The notes under the pieces are model-generated. The model was not told the DNA's origin and searched no databases. It was given only the letters and a program-made list of their open reading frames with translations. Both the position numbers and the translations under genes were made by a program. Shown piece after piece: positions 24,464 through 33,418 of a stretch of 33,418 nucleotides of DNA (position 1 is the stretch's first letter; every line of letters starts with the position of its first letter). Source of the stretch: Clostridia bacterium (GTDB lineage: Bacteria; Bacillota; Clostridia; Christensenellales; SZUA-584); the NCBI GenBank assembly GCA_018648645.1, contig JABGQS010000024.1:1-33418 (forward strand). The letters are read 5' to 3'.

Positions 24464-25417
24464 ATGAATAATTTTGCCGAGGAAAGACGTCAATTGCTCG
24501 AGTCAATAGCACAAATGTATTATATAGAAGGTATGTCGCAGGCAGACATAGCCGCAAAGGTCTCTATGTCGCGCGCCAATATCTCAAAGCTGCTAAAAAC
24601 CTGCGTTGATGAGCACATCGTCGAATTCAAAATCAACTCGACAAGCTCCCCACGAACATCGCTGGAACTAATGTTACAAGAGAAATACAACCTCAAGAAA
24701 GCAATCGTAGCCCCCTCCGATTCGCACGGCGAGCTGAGCAAAAACAACGTCGGTCTCTACGCCGCAGAATATCTCATATCCACAATAAAAAGCGGCATGC
24801 TCATTGGCGTGGCATGGGGCACAACGCTCTATTACGTAATCAACAACCTAAAACCAAAAAACACCATCCAAGCAGACGTCATTCAAATGGTCGGCGGCAT
24901 CAGCCCAAAAAGCGCCGATACCGACGGACAAAACCTCGCGCAAAAAATGGCGGAAACGCTAAACGGCAAATGTAACATCATGCAGCTGCCAATGCTCGTG
25001 CAAAGCAAACTGCTTCGCGATCTGCTGCTCGAAGAACCTTTTGTCAGCAAACACTTCAAACTGTTTAACGACATCGACATAGCCGTTGTCGGTCTCGGTT
25101 CCAACCGCGCAGAGTCAAGCGCAGTATACAAATCCGGCTACATTACTCGCGAGGAGACCGAGAGCATACTAGAGCTCGGTGCCATCGGCAATATCTGCGG
25201 ACACAACATCGACATAAACGGCAACCCCTGCGCAACAAACCTAAGCGACAAAGTCATCAGCATCGAGCTAAATCAGCTCAAAAAAATAGACACCGTAATC
25301 GGCGTCGCTTCCGGCTTCGAGAAAACGCAGGCAGCACTCGCAAGTCTGCGCGGCTCATATATCGACGTGCTCATCGTAGACGAAAACCTCGCTCACAGCA
25401 TACTCAATGCAGAATAA
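24464..25417 (+). CDS. SorC/CggR-family sugar-responsive transcriptional regulator
   Basis: A 317-residue regulator. The N-terminal helix-turn-helix (EGMSQADIAAKVSMSRANISKLL, split over residues about 20-42) is followed by the SorC sugar-binding domain. That domain has a GVAWGTTLYYVINNL loop and a C-terminal GVASGFEKTQAALASLRGSYIDVLIVDE segment. These proteins sense phosphorylated sugars or related metabolites and act as repressors or activators of neighbouring operons. It is divergent from the dehydrogenase operon with about 380 bases between the genes, so that operon is the most likely target. The start at 24464 has AAAGGG upstream; an ATG at 24434 lies inside the -10 box. Confidence 0.9.
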   Translation: MNNFAEERRQLLESIAQMYYIEGMSQADIAAKVSMSRANISKLLKTCVDEHIVEFKINSTSSPRTSLELMLQEKYNLKKAIVAPSDSHGELSKNNVGLYAAEYLISTIKSGMLIGVAWGTTLYYVINNLKPKNTIQADVIQMVGGISPKSADTDGQNLAQKMAETLNGKCNIMQLPMLVQSKLLRDLLLEEPFVSKHFKLFNDIDIAVVGLGSNRAESSAVYKSGYITREETESILELGAIGNICGHNIDINGNPCATNLSDKVISIELNQLKKIDTVIGVASGFEKTQAALASLRGSYIDVLIVDENLAHSILNAE

Positions 25418-25444
25418 AATGTTTTGCATTTCTTCGTTTTACCG

Positions 25445-25527
25445 TCATTATAATAATGATCCTATTTGAACTATTTCTTGCTTACAACATTTCAGCACAA
25501 ATAAAAATCTGCAGCCGTTGCTGAAAT
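25445..25527. repeat. Two inverted repeats upstream of the Cys-rich small protein
   Basis: A 7-1-7 palindrome, TCATTAT and ATAATGA (25445-25459), lies about 30 bases after the regulator stop. A 9-bp inverted repeat, ATTTCAGCA (25489-25497) and TGCTGAAAT (25519-25527), lies about 25 bases before the next promoter. Neither has a T-run that would make it a normal terminator; operator or weak terminator roles are both possible. Confidence 0.5.
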
Positions 25528-25551
25528 CTGTTCCATCCTCCAATCTTCCTA

Positions 25552-25580
25552 TTGACACCAAACCCGTAAAGTGCGATAAT
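25552..25580 (+). promoter_or_regulatory. Promoter of the 25618 gene
   Basis: Consensus TTGACA (25552-25557), a 17-base spacer and GATAAT (25575-25580), 37 bases before the start codon. Confidence 0.8.
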
Positions 25581-25617
25581 TTACAGAGCAAGTCAAACCA
25601 ACAGATTGGAAGATCCC

Positions 25618-25932
25618 ATGGCAAAAATAAACGTTCAACCCGGCATCTGCGGTCTCGTGTCAGATATCGAAGTCACGTCAGACGACGGCATGACCGCACA
25701 AATCAACGTCGAAACACAGTGCCCACATATCAAAACTATGGCAGAGCAAGTCCCCTCAGTAGACGGCTACACCGAGTGCTTCACCAAATACGGCGACGGT
25801 GCCATCGCCCTTGCGGCAAAAGCCCACTGCCAGCATGGCGCCTGCCCCGTCCCCACCGCCATTCTCAAAGGCGTAGAGGTCGCTTGCTCGTTGGCTCTGC
25901 CCAAAGACGTCACCATCTCCATAGAAAAATAG
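25618..25932 (+). CDS. Small conserved Cys-rich protein (DUF6951-like)
   Basis: A 104-residue cytoplasmic protein starting at ATG 25618, with GGAAG 5 bases upstream. Five or so Cys residues are visible: QPGICGLV near residue 12, ETQCPHIK near 38, TECF near 57, then CQHGAC and a VACSLALPKD motif near the C-terminus. The overall pattern (GICG...CPHIK...H-x3-AC-PVPTAI-KGIEVA) resembles the family I know as DUF6951, found in anaerobic bacteria and methanogens with no known function. A metal or redox role is an inference from the Cys pattern only. It is a one-gene transcript with its own strong promoter and terminator. Confidence 0.7.
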   Translation: MAKINVQPGICGLVSDIEVTSDDGMTAQINVETQCPHIKTMAEQVPSVDGYTECFTKYGDGAIALAAKAHCQHGACPVPTAILKGVEVACSLALPKDVTISIEK

Positions 25933-25962
25933 TCTTTTCAAACACAATGTACGCTATCGCTT

Positions 25963-25995
25963 AGCCCAAATGGTTCTTTTCGTTTGGGCTTTTTA
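25963..25995. terminator. Bidirectional terminator between the Cys-rich gene and selO
   Basis: A perfect 8-bp stem, AGCCCAAA (25963-25970) and TTTGGGCT (25983-25990), is followed by TTTTT on the plus strand. The T-run overlaps the stop codon of selO, which arrives from the opposite direction. On the minus strand the hairpin has only a weak T-run, so it works best for the plus-strand gene. Confidence 0.8.
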
Positions 25996-27447
25996 CGTCC
26001 CGCAATACGTCTTATAAGGCACACCCGTCGCTTTCGGTGGCTCGGCATATTCGCTCACTTTCCCGGTGTGCACATAAGGCTTGCTCAGCGCTTCAAGCAA
26101 CCGCTCCATCACACCATAATCCCCGTTTTCGGTGGCCGCGCTCAGCGCTTCCTCCACCCGATGGTTGCGCGGAATAATCGCAGGATTGCTGCTTTGCATC
26201 AGCTGCTTCGCTTCGCGCTCACTCTCCTGCTGCGCTCCAAGCCTCGCCTTCCATTTTTTTCGCCACTGCGCAAGCTTTTCGCTGTCAAACATTCCCGCGC
26301 CTTCGTCCGCGCCTGTTGTCAGCGCCGCAAACGTATTTGTAAAGTCCGCTTTGTACTCCTGCATCAGCGCCAGCAGCCCCGCAAACAGCGCTTGATCTCC
26401 CTCGTCCTCGCTGAACAACCCAAGCTTGCCGCGCATCCCGCTCATCCAACTCTCGCGATACTGCGCCACATACTTTTCTACCTCCACCTGCGCTTTCTCC
26501 CGCGCCGGCTCAGCGCTCTCGTGCAATATCGGCAGCAGCGTCTCGGCAAACCGCGTCAAGTTCCACCCGCCGATCGTCGGCTGATTCCCATACGCATACC
26601 TGCCCTGCACATCAATCGAGCTAAACACCGTGTCCCGGCTATAAGCGTCCATAAACGCGCACGGTCCGTAATCGATCGTCTCGCCGGATATCGTCATATT
26701 GTCGGTGTTCATCACTCCGTGTATAAATCCAACCATCTGCCACTTCGCTATAAGCGCAGCTTGGCGTTTCACTACCTCGCGCAACAACCCTAAATATTTT
26801 TCTTCGTCCTGCTCCAAATGCGGATAGTGCCGCTCTATCGCATAGTCAGCCAGCGCGCGCAAATCGTCCTCGTCCCCAAACTTCGCAGCAAACTCAAACG
26901 TACCAACCCGCAAATGACTGCTCGCCACCCGCGTCAGCACCGCCCCAATTTCCGGCGTTTGCCGATACACAGGCTCCCCGGTCACCACCACCGCCAAACT
27001 TCGCGTGGTTTCTATCCCCAGCGCACTCATCGCTTCGCTGATGATATACTCCCTCAGCATCGGGCCAAGGCTCGCTCGTCCGTCGCCGCCTCTCGAATAC
27101 GGCGTTCGCCCGCTGCCTTTCAGCTGCACATCATACCGCTCGCCGCCGGGCGCAATCTGCTCTCCCAGCAATATCGCCCTTCCGTCCCCCAGCATCGTAA
27201 ACTGCCCAAACTGATGCCCCGCATACGCTTGCGCAATAGGCACTCCGCCCTTCGGCACGCTGTTGCCACTCAGCTCCTGCACGCCCTTCTTGCTTCTCAA
27301 AGCCTGCGGACTAAGCCCCAGCTCCCTCGCCAGCGCGTCGTTGCTCACCACCATCCTCGGCGCACTAACAGGCACCGGCTCAACCCGGCTGAAAAACACC
27401 TCCGGCAGCTCCATATAACTATTCTCCAACTTCCATCCAATATCCAT
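25993..27447 (-). CDS. selO: SelO/YdiU-family protein adenylyltransferase
   Basis: A 484-residue pseudokinase-fold enzyme that, in characterised relatives, transfers AMP from ATP to Ser/Thr/Tyr of target proteins in redox defence. Family signatures are [10 protein letters not shown] and [11 protein letters not shown] (about residues 75-95), [18 protein letters not shown] (nucleotide loop), and the metal/catalytic stretch HGVMNTDNM...DYGPCAFMD near residue 245. The last three residues are CGT. The family keeps Sec or Cys at the third position from the end, and here it is Cys482, so this is the Cys form. The gene is a single unit, divergent from the FAH-pcrA operon. AGAGGG precedes the start. 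Confidence 0.95.
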   Translation of the reverse strand: MDIGWKLENSYMELPEVFFSRVEPVPVSAPRMVVSNDALARELGLSPQALRSKKGVQELSGNSVPKGGVPIAQAYAGHQFGQFTMLGDGRAILLGEQIAPGGERYDVQLKGSGRTPYSRGGDGRASLGPMLREYIISEAMSALGIETTRSLAVVVTGEPVYRQTPEIGAVLTRVASSHLRVGTFEFAAKFGDEDDLRALADYAIERHYPHLEQDEEKYLGLLREVVKRQAALIAKWQMVGFIHGVMNTDNMTISGETIDYGPCAFMDAYSRDTVFSSIDVQGRYAYGNQPTIGGWNLTRFAETLLPILHESAEPAREKAQVEVEKYVAQYRESWMSGMRGKLGLFSEDEGDQALFAGLLALMQEYKADFTNTFAALTTGADEGAGMFDSEKLAQWRKKWKARLGAQQESEREAKQLMQSSNPAIIPRNHRVEEALSAATENGDYGVMERLLEALSKPYVHTGKVSEYAEPPKATGVPYKTYCGT

Positions 27448-27606
27448 AGTCCCTCTTCTCTTGCAAGCGCGAATTATGCTTCTCTTATTGTCAATTTACC
27501 ACACCTCTTACATGGTGTCCACTTACCCATTCAATTTGGTTTCTATATCGCCTGCATCTTCCTCACCACTCCCACATGCAAATCCAAAAAAAGTTACACA
27601 ATAGGC

Positions 27607-27634
27607 TTGTATTCGCGTATTAGTGTGGTAAAAT
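27607..27634 (+). promoter_or_regulatory. Candidate promoter of the FAH-yerC-pcrA-ligA operon
   Basis: TTGTAT (27607-27612), a 16-base spacer and TAAAAT (27629-27634), about 40 bases before the first start codon. Confidence 0.5.
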
Positions 27635-27674
27635 GTATATAGAAATAACTCGCACATTACTTTAAGGAGTTCCA

Positions 27675-28427
27675 ATGCAGATACTACGCGCAACTGCGCA
27701 AAACCAAACCTTCTACGCACAACTGGACGGCAGCAAAATCCGTCGCATCGATGGTCTGCCGTACAGCGATATCACATTCACGGGCGACACCTACAACCTC
27801 GCCGACGTCGATATCCTCACACCGTGCGAGCCGAGTAAAATAGTGGCGGTCGGTCGCAACTACTCAGCGCACGCCAGCGAGCTTGGTAACGAAATGCCCG
27901 AGTCCCCCATGCTTTTTTTAAAGCCGAGTTCATCCGCGCTTGCCAACGGCGGTAGCATCGTCTACCCCGCTATGTCCGAGCGCGTCGATTACGAAGCAGA
28001 GCTTGGCGTAGTCATCGGATCGACTTGCAGCAACGTTAGCGAAGCAAATGCCGCAGATCACATATTCGGCTACACACCGCTAAACGACGTCTCCGCCAGA
28101 GACCTGCAAAAGAAAGACAAGCAATGGGGACGCGCCAAGGGCTTCGACACTTTCTGCCCATTCGGTCCATACATCTACACCGACTTCGACCCAACCGGCA
28201 AAAGCGTGCAAAGCCTGCTTAACAACCAACTTCGCCAAGGCGGCAACACCGCCGACATGCACTTTTCCGTGTTTACTCTCGTCGCTTTCATCAGCAAGGT
28301 CATGACGCTTCTGCCGGGCGATATCATCGCAACAGGCACACCCGCAGGCATCGGGCCAATGAGCAAGGGCGACACCATCGAAATTCGCATAGAGGGTATG
28401 GAACCGCTTATAAACACAATCATTTGA
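27675..28427 (+). CDS. Fumarylacetoacetate hydrolase (FAH) family protein
   Basis: A 250-residue FAH-fold enzyme. Members are acylpyruvate hydrolases, oxaloacetate tautomerases/decarboxylases or hydroxyheptadienedioate isomerases. The metal ligands E107, E109 (DYEAELGVVIG) and D138 (NDVSARD) are present. The substrate loop RAKGFDTFCPFGP and the late GDIIATGTPAGIGP motif are typical. AAGGAG precedes the start. It heads the pcrA operon; its stop codon lies just inside the ribosome site of yerC. Such proteins often act in general metabolite clean-up; the substrate cannot be deduced. Confidence 0.9.
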   Translation: MQILRATAQNQTFYAQLDGSKIRRIDGLPYSDITFTGDTYNLADVDILTPCEPSKIVAVGRNYSAHASELGNEMPESPMLFLKPSSSALANGGSIVYPAMSERVDYEAELGVVIGSTCSNVSEANAADHIFGYTPLNDVSARDLQKKDKQWGRAKGFDTFCPFGPYIYTDFDPTGKSVQSLLNNQLRQGGNTADMHFSVFTLVAFISKVMTLLPGDIIATGTPAGIGPMSKGDTIEIRIEGMEPLINTII

Positions 28428-28438
28428 GGAGGACTTTT

Positions 28439-28732
28439 ATGTACGATTCAAAGCTAAAATCGGAAGACCTTGACAGGCTGTTCACCGCTGTGCTAAGTTT
28501 AGAATCGCTCGAAGAATGCTACATGTTTTTTGAGGACGTCTGCACAATCAGCGAGCTGATGAGCATCTCCCAGCGCCTAAAGGTTGCGGCGTTGCTAAAA
28601 GAGCACCACACCTGCCACGACATCAGCGACACAGTGGGCGCAAGCACAGCAACAATCAGCAGAGTAAATCGCTGTCTCAATTACGGCACAGGCGGATATA
28701 ATAAGGTACTCGACCGAATAAAGGAAAAATAA
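28439..28732 (+). CDS. yerC: YerC/YecD-type TrpR-related regulator
   Basis: A 97-residue TrpR-superfamily DNA-binding protein. It has the family pattern DLDRLFTAVLSLESLEECYMFFEDVCTI (split over about residues 10-37), then SQRLKVAALL and a helix-turn-helix with SDTVGASTATISRVNRCL. The start at 28439 follows GAGGAGG; an ATG-like start 15 bases upstream would lie inside the ribosome site. In Bacillus subtilis the homologue lies near pcrA and ligA, as here. Its stop overlaps the pcrA start by one base (TAATG). Target genes unknown. Confidence 0.9.
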   Translation: MYDSKLKSEDLDRLFTAVLSLESLEECYMFFEDVCTISELMSISQRLKVAALLKEHHTCHDISDTVGASTATISRVNRCLNYGTGGYNKVLDRIKEK

Positions 28733-30942
28733 TGAACTTAGAAAAGTTAAATGAGCAACAGCGCAAAGCGGTCACCACGACAGAGGGCGCAGTCCTCGTT
28801 CTCGCAGGCGCGGGTTCGGGCAAAACGCGCGTGCTGACAACGCGTGCCGCATACCTCATCGAGAACGGCATATCGCCCTACAACATACTGGCGCTTACGT
28901 TCACCAACAAAGCGGCAGAGCAAATGCGCTCTCGTATCGCGTCCCTCGTGCCCGATTCGTCAAACATGTGGGTAAGCACGTTCCACGCAATGTGCGCCAA
29001 GCTTCTTCGCATAGAAGGCAGCGCCATCGGCTACGACAGCAGCTTCTCGATATACGACGGCGGCGACTCGCAAACGGTGGTCAAAGAGTGTTTGAAAGAG
29101 CTCGACATCGCCAAAGACTTCATCGACCCAAAATCCGCAAAAATCAAAATCAGCCGCGCAAAGAACGCAGGCATCAGTCCCGCGGGCTACATCAAAGAAT
29201 ACGGCGACAGCTCGCTTAATAAAATCATGAGCCGCGTCTATACTAAATACGAAGACAAGCTGCACGCAAGCAACGCAATGGATTTCGACGACCTGCTGCT
29301 CAAAACCGTGCACCTGTTCGAGTCCCACCCGAACGTGCTGAAAAAGTACCAACAACGCTTCACCTACATCATGGTAGACGAATACCAAGACACCAACAAC
29401 GTGCAGTACGACATCGTCGCCAAGCTCGCGAAACTGCACGGCAACCTGTTTGTCGTCGGCGATGACGACCAGTCCATCTACGGCTGGCGCGGCGCAGACA
29501 TCAGCAACATCCTAGAGTTCGAGAAAGACTTCAAGGGCGCTACGGTCATACGCATGGAGCAGAACTACCGCTCGCATCAGCACATTTTGGGTGCCGCCAA
29601 CGGCGTCATAAGCAACAATCGGGGCCGCATGGGCAAGTCTCTTTGGTCAGATATCGCCACAGGTCAAAAGCCTCTCGAGTTCGAGGCACAGAACGACGGT
29701 GAGGAAGCCATTTTTGTCGCAGCTAAAGTCGACAGCATACTGCGCGAGGGCAAATACAAACCAAGCGACATCGCGGTTCTCTACCGCGTAAACAGCCAGT
29801 CGCGCATACTCGAAAACAAACTGAAAGAGCGCGGCGTCCCATACGAAATCTACGGGGGCTTAAGCTTCTACGACCGGCGCGAAATCAAAGACATCGTCGC
29901 ATACCTCAACCTGATATGCAACCCTAACGCCAACCTATGCTTCATGCGCGCAGTGTGCGTGCCAAGGCGCGGCATCGGCGCAGTCACGCTCGAAAAGCTA
30001 AACGCCATCTCGGGCAGTTCGGGCACTTCCATGCTCTCTTTGAGCTCAGACGCCCACGCGCATCTGCCAAAGAAAGCAGCCGCAACGCTCAGTAAGTTCG
30101 CAAGCGTTGTGCAAGACATCCGCGATCGGCGAGAGTCGCAGACTGTGCTGCAAACGGTCGAAGATGTAATCAACATGTCGGGCATGCGCGAAGCTATGCA
30201 ATTAGACCAAACCGCAGAAGGCAAAATGCGCTACTATAACGTTGAAGAGTTCATCAAAAGCGTCGCCGATTGGCAGAGCAGCGCACCGCTGCCACAAACG
30301 CTCGAAGCATTCCTCGAGCGCAACGCCCTCGTTTCCGATGTCGACAATCTAGGCGAAAACGAAGACTCAATCATGCTCATGACGCTGCACAGCGCAAAGG
30401 GTCTCGAGTTCCCGATAGTGTTCATCGTCGGTCTCATCGAAGGTCTTCTGCCGCACCAAATGAGCCTCAACGAAGGCGACATAGAGGAAGAACGCCGTCT
30501 TTGCTACGTCGGCATGACGCGCGCACAAAAGCGCCTCTACCTCACATGGAGCACCCTGCGTTTCGTGAGATCGAGCGGTGGCTTTTCATACATGAGCAGC
30601 GAGCGCTCGCGCTTTCTCAGCGAGATTCCGGACGAGTGCATAGAGCTTGCGCAAGTTCGCAAACCCAAACGCGGTTTCGAGCCGTACGCCAAAAGCCAAA
30701 ACGCGTTCTCCTTCGGCAAAAACAAAGTGTCCGCGCCGTCCTTCACGCCCGACCTCAGCAAAAAGGCAAACCACGCACCCGATGCGTTCTCGCCGGACAC
30801 AATGGTCACTCACCCCAAGTTCGGCAGCGGCGTAATTGTTTCCACAAACGGCACCGGCGACGAGAAAATCGCGGTGGTCAACTTCGACACAGTCGGCGAA
30901 AAGAAAATGTTCGTAGCATTCGCACCGCTCAAAATCGGATGA
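28732..30942 (+). CDS. pcrA: ATP-dependent 3'-5' DNA helicase PcrA
   Basis: A 736-residue superfamily 1A helicase of the UvrD/PcrA group, used in nucleotide excision repair, plasmid replication and removal of stalled RNA polymerase. All motifs are present: Walker A AGAGSGKT (about residue 26), Ia ALTFTNKAAEQM, II VDEYQDTN, III DDDQSIYGWRGAD, IV EQNYRS, V TLHSAKGLEFP and VI EERRLCYVGMTRAQKRLYL. The C-terminal 45 residues form the Tudor-like RNA polymerase-binding fold (VTHPKFGSGVIV). Start overlaps the yerC stop by one base. The pcrB gene that precedes pcrA in Bacillus is absent here. Confidence 0.97.
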   Translation: MNLEKLNEQQRKAVTTTEGAVLVLAGAGSGKTRVLTTRAAYLIENGISPYNILALTFTNKAAEQMRSRIASLVPDSSNMWVSTFHAMCAKLLRIEGSAIGYDSSFSIYDGGDSQTVVKECLKELDIAKDFIDPKSAKIKISRAKNAGISPAGYIKEYGDSSLNKIMSRVYTKYEDKLHASNAMDFDDLLLKTVHLFESHPNVLKKYQQRFTYIMVDEYQDTNNVQYDIVAKLAKLHGNLFVVGDDDQSIYGWRGADISNILEFEKDFKGATVIRMEQNYRSHQHILGAANGVISNNRGRMGKSLWSDIATGQKPLEFEAQNDGEEAIFVAAKVDSILREGKYKPSDIAVLYRVNSQSRILENKLKERGVPYEIYGGLSFYDRREIKDIVAYLNLICNPNANLCFMRAVCVPRRGIGAVTLEKLNAISGSSGTSMLSLSSDAHAHLPKKAAATLSKFASVVQDIRDRRESQTVLQTVEDVINMSGMREAMQLDQTAEGKMRYYNVEEFIKSVADWQSSAPLPQTLEAFLERNALVSDVDNLGENEDSIMLMTLHSAKGLEFPIVFIVGLIEGLLPHQMSLNEGDIEEERRLCYVGMTRAQKRLYLTWSTLRFVRSSGGFSYMSSERSRFLSEIPDECIELAQVRKPKRGFEPYAKSQNAFSFGKNKVSAPSFTPDLSKKANHAPDAFSPDTMVTHPKFGSGVIVSTNGTGDEKIAVVNFDTVGEKKMFVAFAPLKIG

Positions 30943-32901
<1,959 letters not shown>

Positions 32902-32923
32902 TATAAACTAACCGGAGGTCTCA

Positions 32924-33391
32924 ATGTATTTCAATTTCTACAGAAAAGGATTAATGTTTGGTATATACTTTTTCTTATTTGTTTGTCTGGGAATACTCTA
33001 TATTGGAGTAAGAGGATTAATAAAAGACTCTGATTCAGTATTCATCTTTTTAATCATTATTGAGACTATTTTTGTAGTTATATTAATTTGGATGCTTACA
33101 TACGGTCCATTTTCTCACAAATTCTATATAAATGAAGAAGGTGTCAAGCTCATCAAGAGGAAAGAATCCTTCTCAATGAAATGGGAGGATATAGAATTTA
33201 TCGGCTTAGAAAGCAAAAGTTTTCTAAACAAACAATCACTATTTTTCTTTGACAGCCGTCCTCTAATAGATAATTCTTATACAGGACCGAACCTAACTTT
33301 CAATGAGTTCAGTGATGACTACTTCTGTGTCCAATACCGAAAAAAGTCAAGTCCATATAAGTGTGTAAATTCCTCGGTTACATTTATCTAA
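32924..33391 (+). CDS. AT-rich two-helix membrane protein at the window end
   Basis: A 155-residue protein with two transmembrane helices (about residues 9-30 and 38-62). A cytoplasmic C-terminal half beginning FYINEEGVKLIKR...SMKWEDIEFI follows, a strand pattern like small PH-fold membrane proteins. GGAGGT lies 5 bases before the start, 22 bases after ligA, so it may be co-transcribed. Base composition is much more AT-rich than pcrA and ligA, suggesting recent arrival or weak constraint. Its last 15 codons lie in the 76-bp inverted repeat, so the true C-terminus could differ if the repeat is an assembly join. No family assigned. Confidence 0.7.
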   Translation: MYFNFYRKGLMFGIYFFLFVCLGILYIGVRGLIKDSDSVFIFLIIIETIFVVILIWMLTYGPFSHKFYINEEGVKLIKRKESFSMKWEDIEFIGLESKSFLNKQSLFFFDSRPLIDNSYTGPNLTFNEFSDDYFCVQYRKKSSPYKCVNSSVTFI

Positions 33392-33418
33392 GCAGCTGAT
33401 TGGTTAGCAGCTATCTGT
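33343..33418. repeat. Right copy of 76-bp terminal inverted repeat
   Basis: Exact reverse complement of 2-77. It begins inside the 3' end of the AT-rich membrane protein gene and runs past its stop codon to the last base of the window. Confidence 0.95.

Overview
The window is 33.4 kb of ordinary-looking bacterial chromosome, densely coded, with strong GGAGG-type ribosome sites and clear TTGACA/TATAAT-type promoters. The standard genetic code fits: TGA is a stop, for example at the end of pstC. The yerC-pcrA-ligA gene order, the pst-phoU-phoP-phoR cluster, a DUF975 membrane protein, small repeat-bearing lipoproteins and a SorC/CggR-type regulator all point to Bacillota, most likely a Clostridia-like lineage. 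I cannot name the genus. No plasmid, complete phage, CRISPR or rRNA signature is present.

Layout, left to right. 1-694: AT-rich DNA with no convincing gene. 695-2838 (minus): two lipoproteins and a flavodoxin-fold oxidoreductase. 2917-9619 (minus): a complete phosphate starvation module, transcribed pstS-pstC-pstA-pstB-phoU-phoP-phoR, behind a candidate Pho box. 9775-12377: a DinB-like protein, a GNAT acetyltransferase and an EgsA/AraM-type sn-glycerol-1-phosphate dehydrogenase. 12610-14196: a small phage-flavoured cluster with a sigma-region-4/ArpU-like protein, a tiny Cys4 protein and two divergent XRE repressors around a shared operator-promoter region. 14608-14684: tRNA-Ala(GGC) with its own promoter and terminator. 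14967-17764 (minus): membrane proteins, including DUF975 and a TetR-DUF998 pair with self-operators. 17973-24085 (minus): acetate kinase downstream of a pyruvate/acetoin-type dehydrogenase operon (E1alpha, E1beta, E2, E3). 24464-25417 (plus): a divergent SorC-family regulator. 25618-27447: a Cys-rich small protein and SelO, facing each other across a shared terminator. 27675-33391 (plus): a FAH-family enzyme, a YerC/TrpR-like regulator, PcrA, LigA and an AT-rich two-helix membrane protein.

How the genes fit together. The pst/pho block senses and imports phosphate. The dehydrogenase operon makes acetyl-CoA, and acetate kinase could turn the derived acetyl phosphate into ATP and acetate; no pta gene lies in the window. 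The divergent SorC regulator is the obvious candidate controller of the dehydrogenase. PcrA and LigA are housekeeping DNA repair and replication proteins.

Points that stand out. The two window ends are an exact 76-bp inverted repeat. The dehydrogenase carries its only lipoyl domain on E3, while E2 has two tandem subunit-binding domains instead. The G1P dehydrogenase is present, but the pcrB gene that uses its product in Bacillus is missing from its usual place beside pcrA. Several regulatory regions (XRE pair, TetR, the 1.2-kb lipoprotein promoter, the dehydrogenase leader) show readable operator structure. I see no clearly new multi-gene system.
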